Shown here piece after piece: positions 50,789 through 64,000 of a DNA stretch of 64,000 bases. The DNA is taken from the NCBI GenBank assembly GCA_964035545.1, contig OZ037765.1, forward strand, positions 17,912,698 through 17,976,697, read 5' to 3'. The stretch is from Bugula neritina. Lineage: Eukaryota; Bryozoa; Gymnolaemata; Cheilostomatida; Bugulidae. Within the stretch, counting starts at the first letter, position 1; every line of letters begins with the position of its first letter. The notes beneath the pieces are model-generated. The model ran no database searches and was not told the DNA's origin. It was given only the letters and a program-made list of their open reading frames with translations. Position numbers and translations under genes: made by a program.

Positions 50789-53700
50789 ATGTCTACTTTT
50801 TTATCCTCATCTATTGGAAATGAGCTTACAAAAGCCATAAGTGTAAATGGAGGCTCTGTTCAAAGTAAGCTGATGCTTTTGTTTAAATATATTTTCTCTT
50901 AGCATAGGCCTGTATTGTAGTGCATCACTATTACTATTAGTTCATTAGTATGGACTATGCTACATTTCAGCAACAGATTATAGTCTATATTTGATGTTAT
51001 TTTGGAAAGAAGAAATTAATTAATTTATCCTTGAGAGGTTTTTGTAAAACTTGCCCTTTCTAAGTGCTTGTCCAATTTATGCATGAGTAAAGAGATTGTT
51101 TTATATCATCAACTCGTTAAATACTTTTGGTGTAAAAAATGACAATTTAAATTTTGCTGATTATGAATAATTTTATATAAAGTATTGTCAGTCTTACCAG
51201 AATCGAAGCTCCTGGCATTGCTGAGTTTTATAAACTACACTAGCATATTGCTTAATATGAGTACTAAGTTGGTAATAATATGACCACATCTACGGGTGTA
51301 TACTGCTTAGTGTTACAGCTATGTAGGAAATAGCTTGCATATTCCATTGATCTATAAATACTCCATCTTAAATGATGTGATACAGCTTTGTTTTTAGCAA
51401 TATATCAAATATATAACTTTATTGGATTATGTGTAGAATGTGCAAAAGTGTGGTAATGTACTGGTCAGTAACAGATAAAACTGTACCATGTCTCATTTTA
51501 ATTATATATCAATTATATGAAATTAGTGACTTATATTTAAGTTAAAAATACTTGTCAGCCTTGGCTATTGTCTAACATTAAAGCAATTGTTAATTACACC
51601 TTATAGCCAGGCTTTTGATGTTTTCAACTTTCATTTCTAACTTCAAAGCAGAATAATCCGTTTTTATTGGATTATCAAAAAACTCTATCCAAATGCGACT
51701 CTTCTGACTCTAATAACTTTCACCACTGCTTGAAACAACTATAAGTATTATTTTTAAGGTACATGTATGACAGTCATGTGTGTTTGTTGTAGGTCTAGAT
51801 ATCGGCAATTTGGATGTGAACCGTCTTCGAGAAGAAAACCTGCGGTTACGAGAAGATCTTTCCCAGTGTCAGGTATTTTCAACATTTCTCCATAAGACTG
51901 GACAGTAAAAAGTTGTTGCATGCTAGCTTTATCAGTGTATAAGTTTATTTGGTAAATTCATGTTTGATTTCCTGTGTTTGAAGGTTGATAAAGAATTTGT
52001 ATGGTCTCTGTGGAAGAAATTGCAAGTTGCATCTCCAGATATTACAGAAGCGGTAGCACTTGTTGTTGAGAGGTGATTCAATTTTGGTGTTACTTAGCAA
52101 GGAAATAATGTTTTGCCTTTAACTGAAATATAATGTTGATCTAGCATTGCTATTACATTCGGGTATTGTAAGGCTACTCGAAATGAATTCTGTTGATTAA
52201 GTGTGGCCCCCCCCCCCCCCCTTTGAAATATCATCACACTGCAGACTAGTATTGAGATTTTTTGTTGCTATTTTAGGGAAAAGCAAAAGTCTGAGGATAA
52301 AGACAGAAAAGTTTTGGATATTTTGCATCTGAAAGACGACAGGATACAAAAGCTGCAGAAAGTAGTTGAAGAACAATCTCAGGAGTTGTCTTTTCAGAAC
52401 AAAAAGTATGTCAGTTGCTTTTCAAAATTTTAGTTAAAGATAACCATCACTGTGAAACCTGTTAACTGCCATGCGTGTATGACTGATAAAAAAACAAAGC
52501 TAGAAGTTACATGCATGTCTAGGGTATACATATTTTCCGTTGAAACTGTTCCAACTCTAAAGATGGCTACAATTTCAGTATAAATATTTGTTATAAATAT
52601 TTTGTTAATTTTGATTATATATTTTATCACCTTTAGCATAAAATAATTTGGCAACATACGAGGCTTCCAGTTTATTATTTTATTATTAAGCTATATGACC
52701 AAAATATCTTTAATCAATACTGGTTTTAAAAACTGTATGGTAACTGTTTTAGTTTGGCAAGGAAAATTGACCTGCCAATTTATTATCCAGTATCAGCTGA
52801 AATTGTTCATTAAATGTTTCCATCACATAATATAATAAGTTTGTAGTTTTCTATTTAACTTAACAGAAAGTTGGAAATTCACGATGAAGCTGCTCGCCAT
52901 CAGACGGATAAAGCTAGGTTGATGGGAGAGTTATCTGAACTCGCACAACAATTTGAGACTGAAAAAGCAAATCATCAACAAACCAACAATGAATTATTGG
53001 CAACTATAGGTATCCAACATATTATGAGTCATTGTACTACAATTACATTAAAGTTTTTAGCTCTTGAAATGCTACAGTGGAACTAATGAATGCTAGCAAC
53101 TGGCAAACCTACTTGAGAATCACCTTAATTATTTTGATACTGTTCAACTTGACAGCTGAATAAATTGTCTTTGGCTTATTCTACACTTGTTTATAATTGT
53201 ATGATGTCTTAAAGAGTTTATAAACCATTGATTAGGCATAAACATTTTATTAAAGCCTAAGGAGGGGAGGCTTCATTGTGATGCGTATTGGCTGGAATCT
53301 GACAGTATTTCAGATAATTTTATTTGCTTTCAATTTTAGAATAACTAAAGCTGAGTTTTCAGTTTAAGGGACATTCAGGGTATAGAATGTTGTTGATAAA
53401 TTACTTTGATGATGTGTGTTGCATGCATAATCTTATACCATTGAGATTTAACAATTAATACTAGTTCATAAGTATTTCTATGTACATGAGTGCACTTTTA
53501 ATTCATCAAGTTGACATTTCAGATGAGCTTACCAGCACGTGTGAAGCTTTAAAAAGTTCTTTGAATAAGTCTAATCTTGAGGTTGAGAGGCTCAATAATT
53601 GTTTAAGAAATCTTGAAGATACCACAAGTGCTTTGCAAGAACAGAATAATATTTTACAGAGGCAGCTTGATTCTAGTCATGATAAGGTACTAGGTAGACA

Positions 53701-56700
53701 TACACCTTACCTACAAGTTTTGCTTGATGTTATTTAACTGGCCTATCAGTTGTTTATTCCTAGACATTACCTGCAACTCTTATTTAGTTGACAACCCAGT
53801 TCCAGTTCTATTCACCGCCAGCTACCCTGCTAAACTTAGCATATTAATAATTCGACTTGATATTTTCCTATCAAATTTCTAGGATGAAAAGCTCACAGAC
53901 TTGGCTAAGAGATATCAATCTCAGCTGAAAAAGATTACAGTTGAACTCAAGAGTAAGAGTAGTGAGTTGGACGTGACCAGGTGAGAGCATGCTAGTTTAT
54001 GTAGCAGAGATACTAGATATAGAATACGTTTTTAACTAAGACTTTTACTCTAGCAGTTGTGTTCTGATTAGGTTAACCCAGCAGTACACCACTAAGTAAA
54101 GGGGAGAACTCTAGTTTAGATAATTGTTTTTTTTTAATCCTAATTTATTTGAGTTCATAGGTTAGGCTTCAAATTTCCAGCCTTTCAGTAGTTTAAGGAA
54201 GTTGCACCTGTTATCAGTGATTTGCTAAAAATATGAATTGATGAATATAAAATTTGTATGAAATAAATTCTAAATTCTACTATATAACAACAGTTGTTGA
54301 AAATCTTATGCTGTACTCAGATAAACTAGTCAACAGTCCTGGGGAAAATGTGTATAAGTTAGCTATTTATTACAGTAATATGAAAGTGTGCTGTGAACAG
54401 ATTGTATTGATATCTGAGTTGAGTATTTCACACTTAGTAACTAAAAACTGTATATGGTGTTTTGTCTATATTCATTACATTGTAGTTTACTATTGCTATG
54501 TCGTTTGTTATATGCATAGGGTCTACTATTAGTAGTCCTTTAGTGAAGTAATAAGGTGTTTGTTGCAGAAAAGAGTTGAGTGATCTTTGGACTACGCACC
54601 AGCAGTGTGAATATAATGCACAGCAAAGAGAAAGTGTTATTAAACAGCTGGAAGAGCTGCAGAGGAACACTGAGAAAATGTTAGTAGACTGCGAGGGAGC
54701 TCACAATAAGCATACTGACAATCAATATCAGGTAGTGAATTGCTTGCATATGCATGTGCTTGTCTTCTACCATACTTACTAAATGGTTATTCATAGCATT
54801 TGAAATACACACTCGGCTTGACTGCTGTGTTTATACACTGCAACAGCAAATACTTGTCGGCATTCTCTCGTCTTTGTAAGTCTAGTAGGAAAACTTGAAC
54901 TTACTCTTTTTCCTAGATAACAGCTCATTCATTCATTTTTTGTGATTTTATTTGAAATATTTACACATAATCCTCGGTTTCACTTTTGTCTACATTAGTT
55001 ATGAAGTTGCTATTTTGTAGATTAATCTCAAGATGCAAGACGAAATCAATTATCTTAGAAAGAAAGAATTGGACCAAAGTGATCAGATTCATGCTCTAGA
55101 GAAGGTATGTTGTAGTCCCTTCTCCTTGCTGCATGCATTCATATTCAAGTTTCCATTCAGATGTTTAGTTTTCTGTTTAAATTTTTCATTCTATTGATAA
55201 TAGTTTTCAAGTTATAAATATTTATGCATGAAGCATGTTGGTACATCACTTGCATTTACAGCTTTCCCTCTCTGTTTTTTGTTTGTTGTAATTATAGTAT
55301 AGGGAAGTTGAGTCGAGCAGTAGAAATAATGTAAGACGAAGTTGTGTCTTTTGTGATGCTTAAATAAGTGCTTTACCTGAAGAGAGTGTAAAAACTTGGA
55401 TAAATAATATTATAATATTCAATTAATTACTACATTAATCAATACCTTTTGAAAGCCTAGCCTTGGTTTATGGTATAAGTTAGACAGTTCTAGCACCATT
55501 TCCTGTGTAAGGCAGGAATGAACAAATTATGCACTAAAGACCCGAAGCAGCTGCTAGAGTTTAGTCTGTCCTGCTGGTCAATTAGATTTATTATTCGTGA
55601 CATGAATATTTTAGCAGCTCACTAACTAAAAAATTTGAATGCCTTGCATCTTAGCCATACTAATTTCTCATTCGTTTTTGCCTGTTTTTTGTCATTTTCC
55701 CACCACTATTTATTATATCTAGATGACTTCGATTTGATCTTTTACCCTTTCACCCTGGAACATTTTCATTTCATCATTTTAATTTTCTGTTTAACATTCA
55801 AAGGTTTTTATTTAGGTCTATTCCTCTTTTGTCATCCGCAATGTTCTTTCATCATTATTGTTCATTCTCATCTAGCCTGGTAGCTCTTAGCTATCTATCA
55901 TTACTATTTTCTTAAATTATTTTTTTTAAATTGCCATACATACGATAACTGAAATGTATGCTTTGCTAGTATTCCTCAATGATATTTAATAACAGCACAT
56001 CTGAAGAAGTTATTATTTACTCTAGTTTTGTCATCATAGACTGTTCAACTGATTTTCTACCTAGCGTTTGTCTTGAACTGATAAGAAACTTGTCTTCAGG
56101 GTATTGCTGGTTGTGTTTTATTCAAATTTTGCTCTTTCTTTGTGGATTGTTAATCTTCTGATTAAAAAACATTCAAGTCACAAATAAGCCCAGCGAGGAA
56201 CTGCAATAGATTTGATCTCTACTAGGTTGTGGCATTATATGAAGAAAAGGAAAGAGACACTGCTGATCTGAGACTTCAGGAACAGAATATTGATGTAGAA
56301 GAGCTCACAGAAGAAAAATGGAAGACCAGATTGTTTAATATGGAACAAGAGAATGAGAAACTGAAAGAGAGGCTCTATGATAAGAATAGGTGTGTTTCGA
56401 TGTATACTTGCCATACAGTGATTATGTACATTATCTGCTAATTTTGGACGTTAGCAAAATTGCCTTTCTTCCATTTACTAGGGAATTGATCCAAAATTAG
56501 GTTCATATATGAAAAAGGTTCAACTGTACTAAATGTGTAAGACTGGCAGATACTCTACTAACACACTCTCTGTTGATGCTGTGGCAAAACCTTAATGCCA
56601 GGAATATTTTTTCTAATGAAATGCACCTTGCTACAAGTATGCTTGTTGTTAAGAATATAAATTTCACTTTCATAAGCAGAAATATTTAAGTGAAGATGAA

Positions 56701-58912
56701 GCCAGACATACATATCTTTTACTTTGTATACTACCACCACCACCACCACCGCATAACATTTACTTACCATTATTTCCTTTAATATTTGCTGGATTAACAG
56801 TTTGGGTTGTAATGAGTAATAAAATAGCTGTTTAATGTCAACTGTGATTGATTTAGACTTTATAGTAAAACCTCCGATTTCTAGAGTAATTGACAGATTG
56901 AGCAAGAGAACAGAGTTTGATTACATAACGTCAGAGAAAGCCAGTGATGGGCCACAGTCTAGAGGGAAGAGTAAACATGCCAGATCTAAGTCCGAGTCGG
57001 GTGTATATTTCCAAGATCATGATTTGTTGAAAAAGTTGCAAGTCACTGAGGCTAAGCTGGAGCAAGCAGAAATTAGACTGCAACTTAAGGTAAATGGATT
57101 TGTTTTTTTTAATGAAAATAGCTTTATGTTTTTAATAAGCTGCTAAATATTTTTATCTAGAAGAGTAGATATCTGGCTACTAGCTAGCTTGACTTTATCC
57201 TGTAATCACCTTGATTGATATTTTATGTTGATCATGGGTATTGTAACTCCTAGATATTTCAACTGTAAATAACTCTAAATGCTGCTCAAGGGTAAATTAT
57301 CTTACTGCTACTAACAATTGTTGCAAACTGTTGGAATCATAAATAAAAAATATGTTTAACATATACAAAGCACCTTGTGAAAACTCGAAAGTCCTGCAAG
57401 TATGATACGATATGCAAACATATTGTACATTGTAGGAATCTCAGTTAGATGCCTTGAAGCAAGCTCACCAGCGTAGACTTGACAGGTTGAAGAACCTTTT
57501 AACTAGCTATAAGTTGGTTAGAGAACAGTTGAAGGTAGCTGAGGATGAACTGGGCAGGTGAGAGTTTCAGTAAAATGTTAGAAGCATGTTAACTATATTA
57601 TACATAGTGCTATCTCCATATTTCACTAAGTCACGGGTCCCGAAGCCTCAATTCGTGACATAGTAGAATACCAGATTTAACTCACGGATATGTTAAATTC
57701 AGCCATTTTGTCCCTATACACACATACATAAGCCACAAAGCGGGAGTCCAAACCCTTCTCGTGACCTATGAAACTTTGTGAGAAAGGGATCAATGAGATG
57801 CAGAAGGAGCACTGTGTATCGTTACCTCGACACATATAGTGGTTCACTTCTACAGCTTGCATATGTCTTTTAGTCTTGTCACTTATAAGAGAGTGGTATG
57901 AGTGCTGAGCCATTGTTGGAACTGCCGGGAATACCAAAATTAATTTGCTGTACAAGTGTTTTTGTATTAATCCATCTGCATGCTCAATACTGAAGTTATA
58001 GAACTGATACCAGAGATATGAAACTAGCAAATACTGTAATATCTGTACCTCAGACAGACTCGTTACAAATTCAAATGAACTCCAAAAGATGGAGTGATAA
58101 TCTAGCAAAATTCAAGCAACATAATATGTTGAGATTTGTGTTGTACAATACTCAAACATATAACTATTATAATATATTAATACAAAATAAAGCCTCCTCT
58201 ATGATGAAAATGAGGTCATTTTGTTGCTATTTTGTACATAATATTTTTTGTTCTTTTACACCTTGCCTGTTTGTAAATATATAATATGGAAGAATGGGAA
58301 AGTCTCCAGTTTTACAGTTGTAAAGACATCATTGAGAATAAGTTTGAAGTGAAAGTGCTAAATAGAATTTAACTAAAGATGAAATGCCTAGGAATTTTCA
58401 TTAGCAAGTTGAAAAATGAATTTTGTTACCTCCAAGTTATCAACTATTTATAAATTTAAGTTTTTCATAGATGCATCTTTTTACTGATAGTTATACTTGT
58501 ATCTAATTGTCTTACTCATTCTTTAGATTTTTTTCGCTACTTATAATGCCAAATATATTATTCTTGTAGACCCCCTAAGAAACGAAAGCCCAAGTTCAAG
58601 CGACCGACAAAGAAAGACTTGCAACAGGAGGACAGCCAGGCTGCTTGGAATGAATTGAGATTTGTCAAAAATGAAAACAAGAACTTGCTAGTTATAAAGT
58701 AGGTGCAATCATCTCTGCCCTGTTTAAAATAGATGGAATTGTTCAAAATACGCACATAAATTCTCTAGACTGAATAAACTTCTTATTTTAAAATGAGGGG
58801 GGAGGGTATTGACTTAGGTGTGTTCACCTACTAAAGTTTAAAGCTTTAAAGAATTTCAATTTTGATTACCTTTCCTGAGTAATTGAAGTCAAAAAGTTCA
58901 TATAAATACTTG

Positions 58913-59009
<97 letters not shown>

Positions 59010-62000
59010 CGATGTTTTTCCTAAAGAATGAATATGGAGGAGCAAATAGATGACATGTCTGTAAAAGCTAGTGAAGATGCGGCTAATATTCATACATTAC
59101 AGATACAAGTAGACACTCTAGAGCAAGGTAATGCTATCTTCATCTCTTTTCATTCCTAAATTAAAGCATAAGAAAGACATCTAATACATAATTCGATATT
59201 TTAAAGCAAAGGTCTAAACAAACTGGGTATAGAAATAAAACTCTTTTTGTTCATCTTTAAACTTTTTTTTGACAATGAAAAGTGAGGCAGCTGTTTCACT
59301 ACCTGGCTAGTGCTGAAAAGGTGTTGCTGAATGATAGACTTCTAGAGAGCTCACTGTCCATGATCTCTCCAGGTCTACATAATTAAATAGATTAGTTAGA
59401 TGCAAACGTTGCTCAATGTGCTATGAATTGCATACATCTAGATGTACTTTCTCTTGTAACTAGTTTGATACTGGGATCAGGCGATACTAAAACAGTGCTG
59501 TTATACTTCACAGAGCTAACAGTCATGAGACGAGAAGGTAGAAACATGTCGAGTACTCCAAGGAAGCAATATGATGAGGATATCGCTCACTTACATGCGA
59601 AGGTCTTTAAGCACCATAATGTCTTGATCATTATAGTTTATAAGTTTATGTAGTATTATTGTTAAATAAAAAGGCATTTCGAAGAGAGTTGAATACTACA
59701 ACATTGATTGCCCAAGTTTCTGTTTTGTTTGTTACTAGCTGGAATCTTGCAAGTCTGTCATTGGGGCTCAGAAGAGGCGACTGGAAGAGATCAATCGAGA
59801 TAACAATGTCTTGGTTGAGGAGAAGCGAACTCTCAAATTTGAGATAAACACTTTGAAAAAGTTCTTATTTGAAAAGAAAAGCGAGATGGCTAGTCTGCAT
59901 GCAGAAGTCAACAGGTAGATGCTTCTGTGTGTGTGCTAGCATCTTCAACAGTTCTGTCTGGGATTTTCATTTCAGCTTCTTGAATAGCAAGATACTGAAA
60001 GTAAATGTGCTACTGTTTCTCTTTCATAGCTATTAAGCGTATACTCATAGTATGTGTGTAGTGAGTTAGCAGGTGTGAGTGTAAGAGCGGGTTATTATAA
60101 CTGATTGCTAGATCTGGTAAGACTAATTGATAACAGCAGGGTATTGACTTAACTGACTGTGTACACAAAGTAGTCAACATCATATCCAAATTTGAAAGTA
60201 GTGAAACTGAGATACTATTAGTCCCATCAAATGAAAATAAAAGCAGAAATAATTGTATCATCAACCTAGATCTTATTAGTATCAATGGAAATCAAAATTA
60301 GTAGATAGTGGCTACTGTGTGATTTTCATGTTCCATGCATATTATACTGTATACTATATGTTATATGCAGTATATGTTATATCAGTATACCTAGGAATGC
60401 CATGAGACATGCTGTTGTAATATATGTTAGTTTTATTACTTTTGGTTACAGGCTACATAGAATAACTAAATCCACCTGTAACCAGAGGAGAAAGGGGAGA
60501 TACATAACTCCAGTAGGACGAAAATATGAGAGCGTGTTGAAGAACTCCATGGATCACATGACCAATGTGATGGCCGAGAGTAGATCTGCAGTTCTCTCAC
60601 CTGATGTACCCGACTCTTTGGTTGAGGAGGGACACTCAGTCAGTGATCATGCAGATGACTTCTGCGATGGAACTCTGAATGAGTCTGACTCGGTAGACCT
60701 CCCTGAGCCAGCTGACTCAGGTGAGTTGACTTAGAGCTGATGCATCACAATCTTTAGTATGGAAATGCTTAGCTGGAAATAACAGATGGACTATTGACTA
60801 ATTCTTGTTGTAAATTGTGATCATTCTAAAGCATTTTTTCAGTGCAAGACAATACTGTCTTTTGCTGATCATATTTACAAAAATCAACATAACTTTGCAC
60901 TAATAATTTTACTAGTGCGATGTATTATTATACAAAATACTCCAAAACATGTAAACTTAACTGAATTTTTTGCAAATAATATATGAAATTTTGAAGTTAA
61001 TCCAGGTGCACTAGGAATTTGCTTTACCTGTTTTTATAACTGAAATGATGCAACTTTTAGCTAAAATAAATGGCTAAAGTCAATCTTATGCATACAAACC
61101 TACAATATGTTTTTGTGGTTTAAAAAATATAAAAAAATTGTTGTAATATCTAACGTAGGAGTTTTCATTCCTCTTCCATACTACAAGCAGACTGTAGACA
61201 TGTAAACATGCTCATGTGTTCTGTTCCAGCTGCCAGTCTGGGTGAGCTCATTGCACACAGAGCTTCGAGGGTAGAAAATGCTGAACGCAGTTGTCAAACC
61301 AGTCCTCGATTATTACCTGCATTGACACACACTGTTGACAACAGGGTTGATCAAGTGCTTGAGTTTCAGCCCAGGATACCCAAAGGTAATAACAGTCGGA
61401 TACCAAATTTGCCTAGTCATATCGAAAAGTTTCGAACATTCAAGTTTATGTCCTTGGAATCACTGTGTACTTCGTGAAAGCTATCATTCTGCTATGTCAG
61501 TCAGCTAACTTATAAGTAATAGAAATTGAAAATTTCCCAACTATTTCTTACTTTTTTAAATTATTAGTAACATACTTGTAATAATAAATCTAGTGCAATA
61601 AAAACTCAATAAGATTTTGCCTAATGCCAAACAAATTTATATTTCAAAACTTCCCCAGCCTCACAGTAATTCTGGACGATTATATCATGTGTGAAAAATT
61701 TCTTGGTATCCATTCTATGTATTTTAGTGAAAAAATATTTTTCTAAACACTGTTTTCACCTTAGACTGTCGAACAGGATACTGTGGAACATAAGTATTGA
61801 ACGAGTATCGAATACTGAAGGTAAAACATGGGCCATTATTTGTTAGTTGCACGGAATGTGGCTACCAGCACGTCACCTCTGAGATGTAGAAGAGGAAGAT
61901 GGCGAAGGCTTCGACCAAACGCCTTCTCTCAGGTCTCCAGTCTCAAGCAGCGGCTGGTAAGTCTGCAGATGAAGGTGAAGAGTTTGACTGAAGACAAAGA

Positions 62001-63828
62001 GCAGACGAGACTCAAGTCTGAAGAGCTGGTTGCTACCTGTGAACAGCTTCAAAGTGAAGTGAGCTCAACCAACACCAGGATAATCAGTCAGAAGGTCACT
62101 ATACAGGTCAGCATTTGTTTGTCAAATTCAGAAAGATTAATGTTAATTATTAGATTTATGTGATGAAGCAACCAGTTAGCTATACATTGCTTTGTTGAAA
62201 TAGAATTAATTAAAAGAAATAATGTTGATAAATGGGTACATAAAGCAAATAGTTAACTGTGATATTTTAGTTTGAACAATTAATTCTGCTTTTGTTATTT
62301 CAGAAACTAGAGTCAGACTTGAGCAATTCATCTGCTAGAATCTCTGAGCTGGAGAATATTGTTGAGCAAAGCATGCCCAGGCAGCAGGCAGACCAGGAAA
62401 GAAGACTTTTAGAACAGAAAGTCAAGGTGAAGCATGCAGTTCGAGAAATTTGTAATGTATCTAGTGGTTATTGTTAGTTGGCTAGAAGTCACAAAAATGT
62501 ATAACTACTTTAAGAAATAAATTTAATAAATTCTGTAAGAAAAAGACTTTTTACCCAGAAACTGGAGTGTCACCAAAGTCATGTAATTTTTGTATTTATT
62601 TTAGAGCTGTTATTCTATAATTTTACATATTTTGAAGTCTATAACTGATAGACAGTTGTTTCTATTGTAGACAGCCACCCTAGACCTAGGTAAAAGGACA
62701 TCAGAGTTGAAGCAAGTCAAATCTGAGTTAGAGACGTCCAAGGACTCTGTTACAAGTTTAAATGACAGGTCTATCTATATCTATTAACATATTCCAGCTC
62801 TAATGATTAGGGTTTGTTTAAAGAAGTTTGATTTTTTTACTTTTAATAAAAGCAGAAGAATTTTAGCTTTTTCGGTTTAATTGAGCAAAAGTAACGCCTA
62901 ATGTCTCTTAATTATTCTTTTATAATTCTGCCTTTGCAATTGATTAAAAGATTTTTCTTACAGATAGCTTACTAATTCTTTCCACCTTGCTATGTCTCAT
63001 AGGGTGAAAATTATTTTCTTATAAAGTTAAACGTACTATAAGTTTTTTTCAACTACACAAACAACAGTTGGCAGTTGACAATTACCAACTAACAAGTATA
63101 TGACATACTAAAACCTCAAAATAATCCGACACTTTTTTGTGACGCTCTCAAAAATTTTACAAAAAAGATCACGTGTTGAAATCATACCTGAATTACAAAA
63201 CTGTTGAGTTATTTTATATTCCATGCATTGAAAATTGCTATGTTGATTGTTTTGGTGTTGAATTCAAAATAAAGGGAGTAAATCTGGTTAAATTTATTAA
63301 TTTAATATTAAATATAAATATATGCCTGACTGCAGGGTGGGGCGACTAGAAAGAGATGTTCTGCAGAAAAGAACTTTACTTGAAGATTTAAGGTTGAAGT
63401 TGAGGCTGGCTAAGGAGTCCGCTAAGTCTGATCTGCAGCTACTGGAGAGTAAATCTGAGGAACTAGCAAGAACCAAGGCTATATCTGAGCAAACTAAGAC
63501 TACAGTATGTCCTAATGGCTATATTATAGCATATTTTCAATGATGGATACTAGATGCTACTCTAATACTAGCTTTATTAGTAAATGTCGCAAATACAGTA
63601 GGCAGGCAAGCAGTAAATTTTCCTGAACTTATAATTATTTTATAAAATGTAGAAGTTGATTGAGCAATTCATTAACATAAACTTGTGTTAATGTTCCTCT
63701 TGAACAGATGGAGTCTATGAAATGCAGTATTAAAGCTCTGACTAAAGATAGGAAGGACCATGAAAATAAGTGTAAACAAATGCAACAAGAGCTTACGAAG
63801 AAAGAAAAACAACTTGCAAATTGTCAGG
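50789..63828 (+). CDS. CNTLN: centlein, 23 exons seen, 3' end outside the window
   Basis: Centrosomal coiled-coil protein; in vertebrates it links C-NAP1 and CEP68 and is needed for centrosome cohesion. Exons: 50789-50864, 51793-51872, 51984-52072, 52277-52405, 52867-53009, 53523-53686, 53883-53980, 54569-54731, 55021-55104, 56226-56389, 56885-57089, 57436-57557, 58570-58698, 59027-59127, 59514-59602, 59739-59914, 60452-60720, 61230-61385, 61847-62106, 62304-62426, 62671-62768, 63336-63504, 63708-63828. Phases join throughout, giving about 1069 residues (human about 1400). Diagnostic: DKEFVWSLWKKLQV and VVEREKQKSEDKDRKVL in exons 3-4, nearly identical to human centlein; AAWNELRFVKNEN in exon 13; RLERDVLQKRTLLEDL in exon 22. 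Heptad-rich, Glu/Lys/Leu-rich coiled coil dominates, with a Ser/Asp-rich break in exon 17. The acceptor of exon 19 is the least certain. Confidence 0.94.
52207..52221. repeat. poly(C) tract
   Basis: About 15 consecutive C residues in CNTLN intron 3, in otherwise AT-rich sequence; a likely site of length error or polymorphism. Confidence 0.85.
56731..56751. repeat. (ACC)n microsatellite
   Basis: Six to seven ACC units in CNTLN intron 10. Confidence 0.85.
58915..59004. repeat. (TA)n microsatellite, about 45 units
   Basis: Uninterrupted TA run in CNTLN intron 13. It ends 22 bases before the acceptor of the exon starting at 59027, so it occupies the branch-point region of that intron. Confidence 0.9.
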
Positions 63829-64000
63829 GTAAGCTATAATTGCTGATGCAGAAAAATAAACTTATTAACTTATTTAAATTGTAACCACTGCTAGGCTTTA
63901 AAGAAGTTGATCTAAAAAGCAAATAATATTTTTTTTACAGAATAATGAGTTCTAAACAACATTTTTCCTAGCAAAGCATTAAAATACAGATTTTTACCTC

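Noticed and set aside
57677-58108. Minus-strand 143-codon frame in a CNTLN intron
   Set aside because: Composition looks random, no domain is recognised and there is no splice or start context. Short repeats of CGTGAC nearby hint at old transposon sequence, but this is not enough to call one.
61764-61800. Candidate CNTLN exon after the acceptor at 61764
   Set aside because: It hits a stop codon after nine residues in the required phase; the exon starting at 61847 joins in phase and continues the coiled coil.

Overview
The window is AT-rich nuclear DNA of an invertebrate animal. It has no bacterial features. The genes have many exons joined by standard GT-AG introns, and the space between and inside them is filled with low-complexity repeats and transposable elements. 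The best-read proteins (dolichol kinase, TSR1, ZNF622/REI1, ERMARD, centlein) are animal orthologues. The phylum cannot be fixed from sequence alone; a lophotrochozoan such as a bryozoan or mollusc is only a guess.

Layout. (1) 1.4-18.3 kb, minus strand: a dolichol kinase gene (DOLK) that I could assemble into 12 coding exons whose reading phases all fit. Its introns hold a Harbinger-like MITE, a short hAT-terminus palindrome and a SINE-like remnant. (2) 18.7-31.5 kb: a repeat-rich block. It contains a fold-back element, a tRNA-derived SINE, a decayed Mag-like Ty3/gypsy LTR retrotransposon with its target duplication intact, a small MITE, a possible two-exon orphan gene, hAT debris, and a 2.4-kb hAT-like fold-back element with an 8-bp target duplication and a roughly 1.5-kb AT-satellite core. 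(3) 32.7-42.6 kb, plus strand: TSR1 in 18 exons (808 aa), a 40S ribosomal subunit assembly factor. (4) 42.7-45.7 kb, minus strand: ZNF622/REI1 in 7 exons (356 aa), a 60S assembly factor. Its 3' end runs into that of TSR1. (5) 46.0-48.0 kb, minus strand: an intact single-exon ERMARD gene (642 aa). (6) 50.8 kb to the window end, plus strand: centlein (CNTLN), 23 exons seen and the 3' end cut off by the window.

The host genes do not form one pathway. TSR1 and ZNF622 both serve ribosome assembly and are convergent, with overlapping 3' ends. DOLK acts in ER N-glycosylation, ERMARD is an ER-linked protein of poorly known role, and centlein is a centrosomal coiled-coil protein. Intron content is notable: DOLK is intronless in human but has at least 12 exons here, while ERMARD is multi-exon in human but intronless here. 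Exon coordinates were read by eye and may be off by a few bases.
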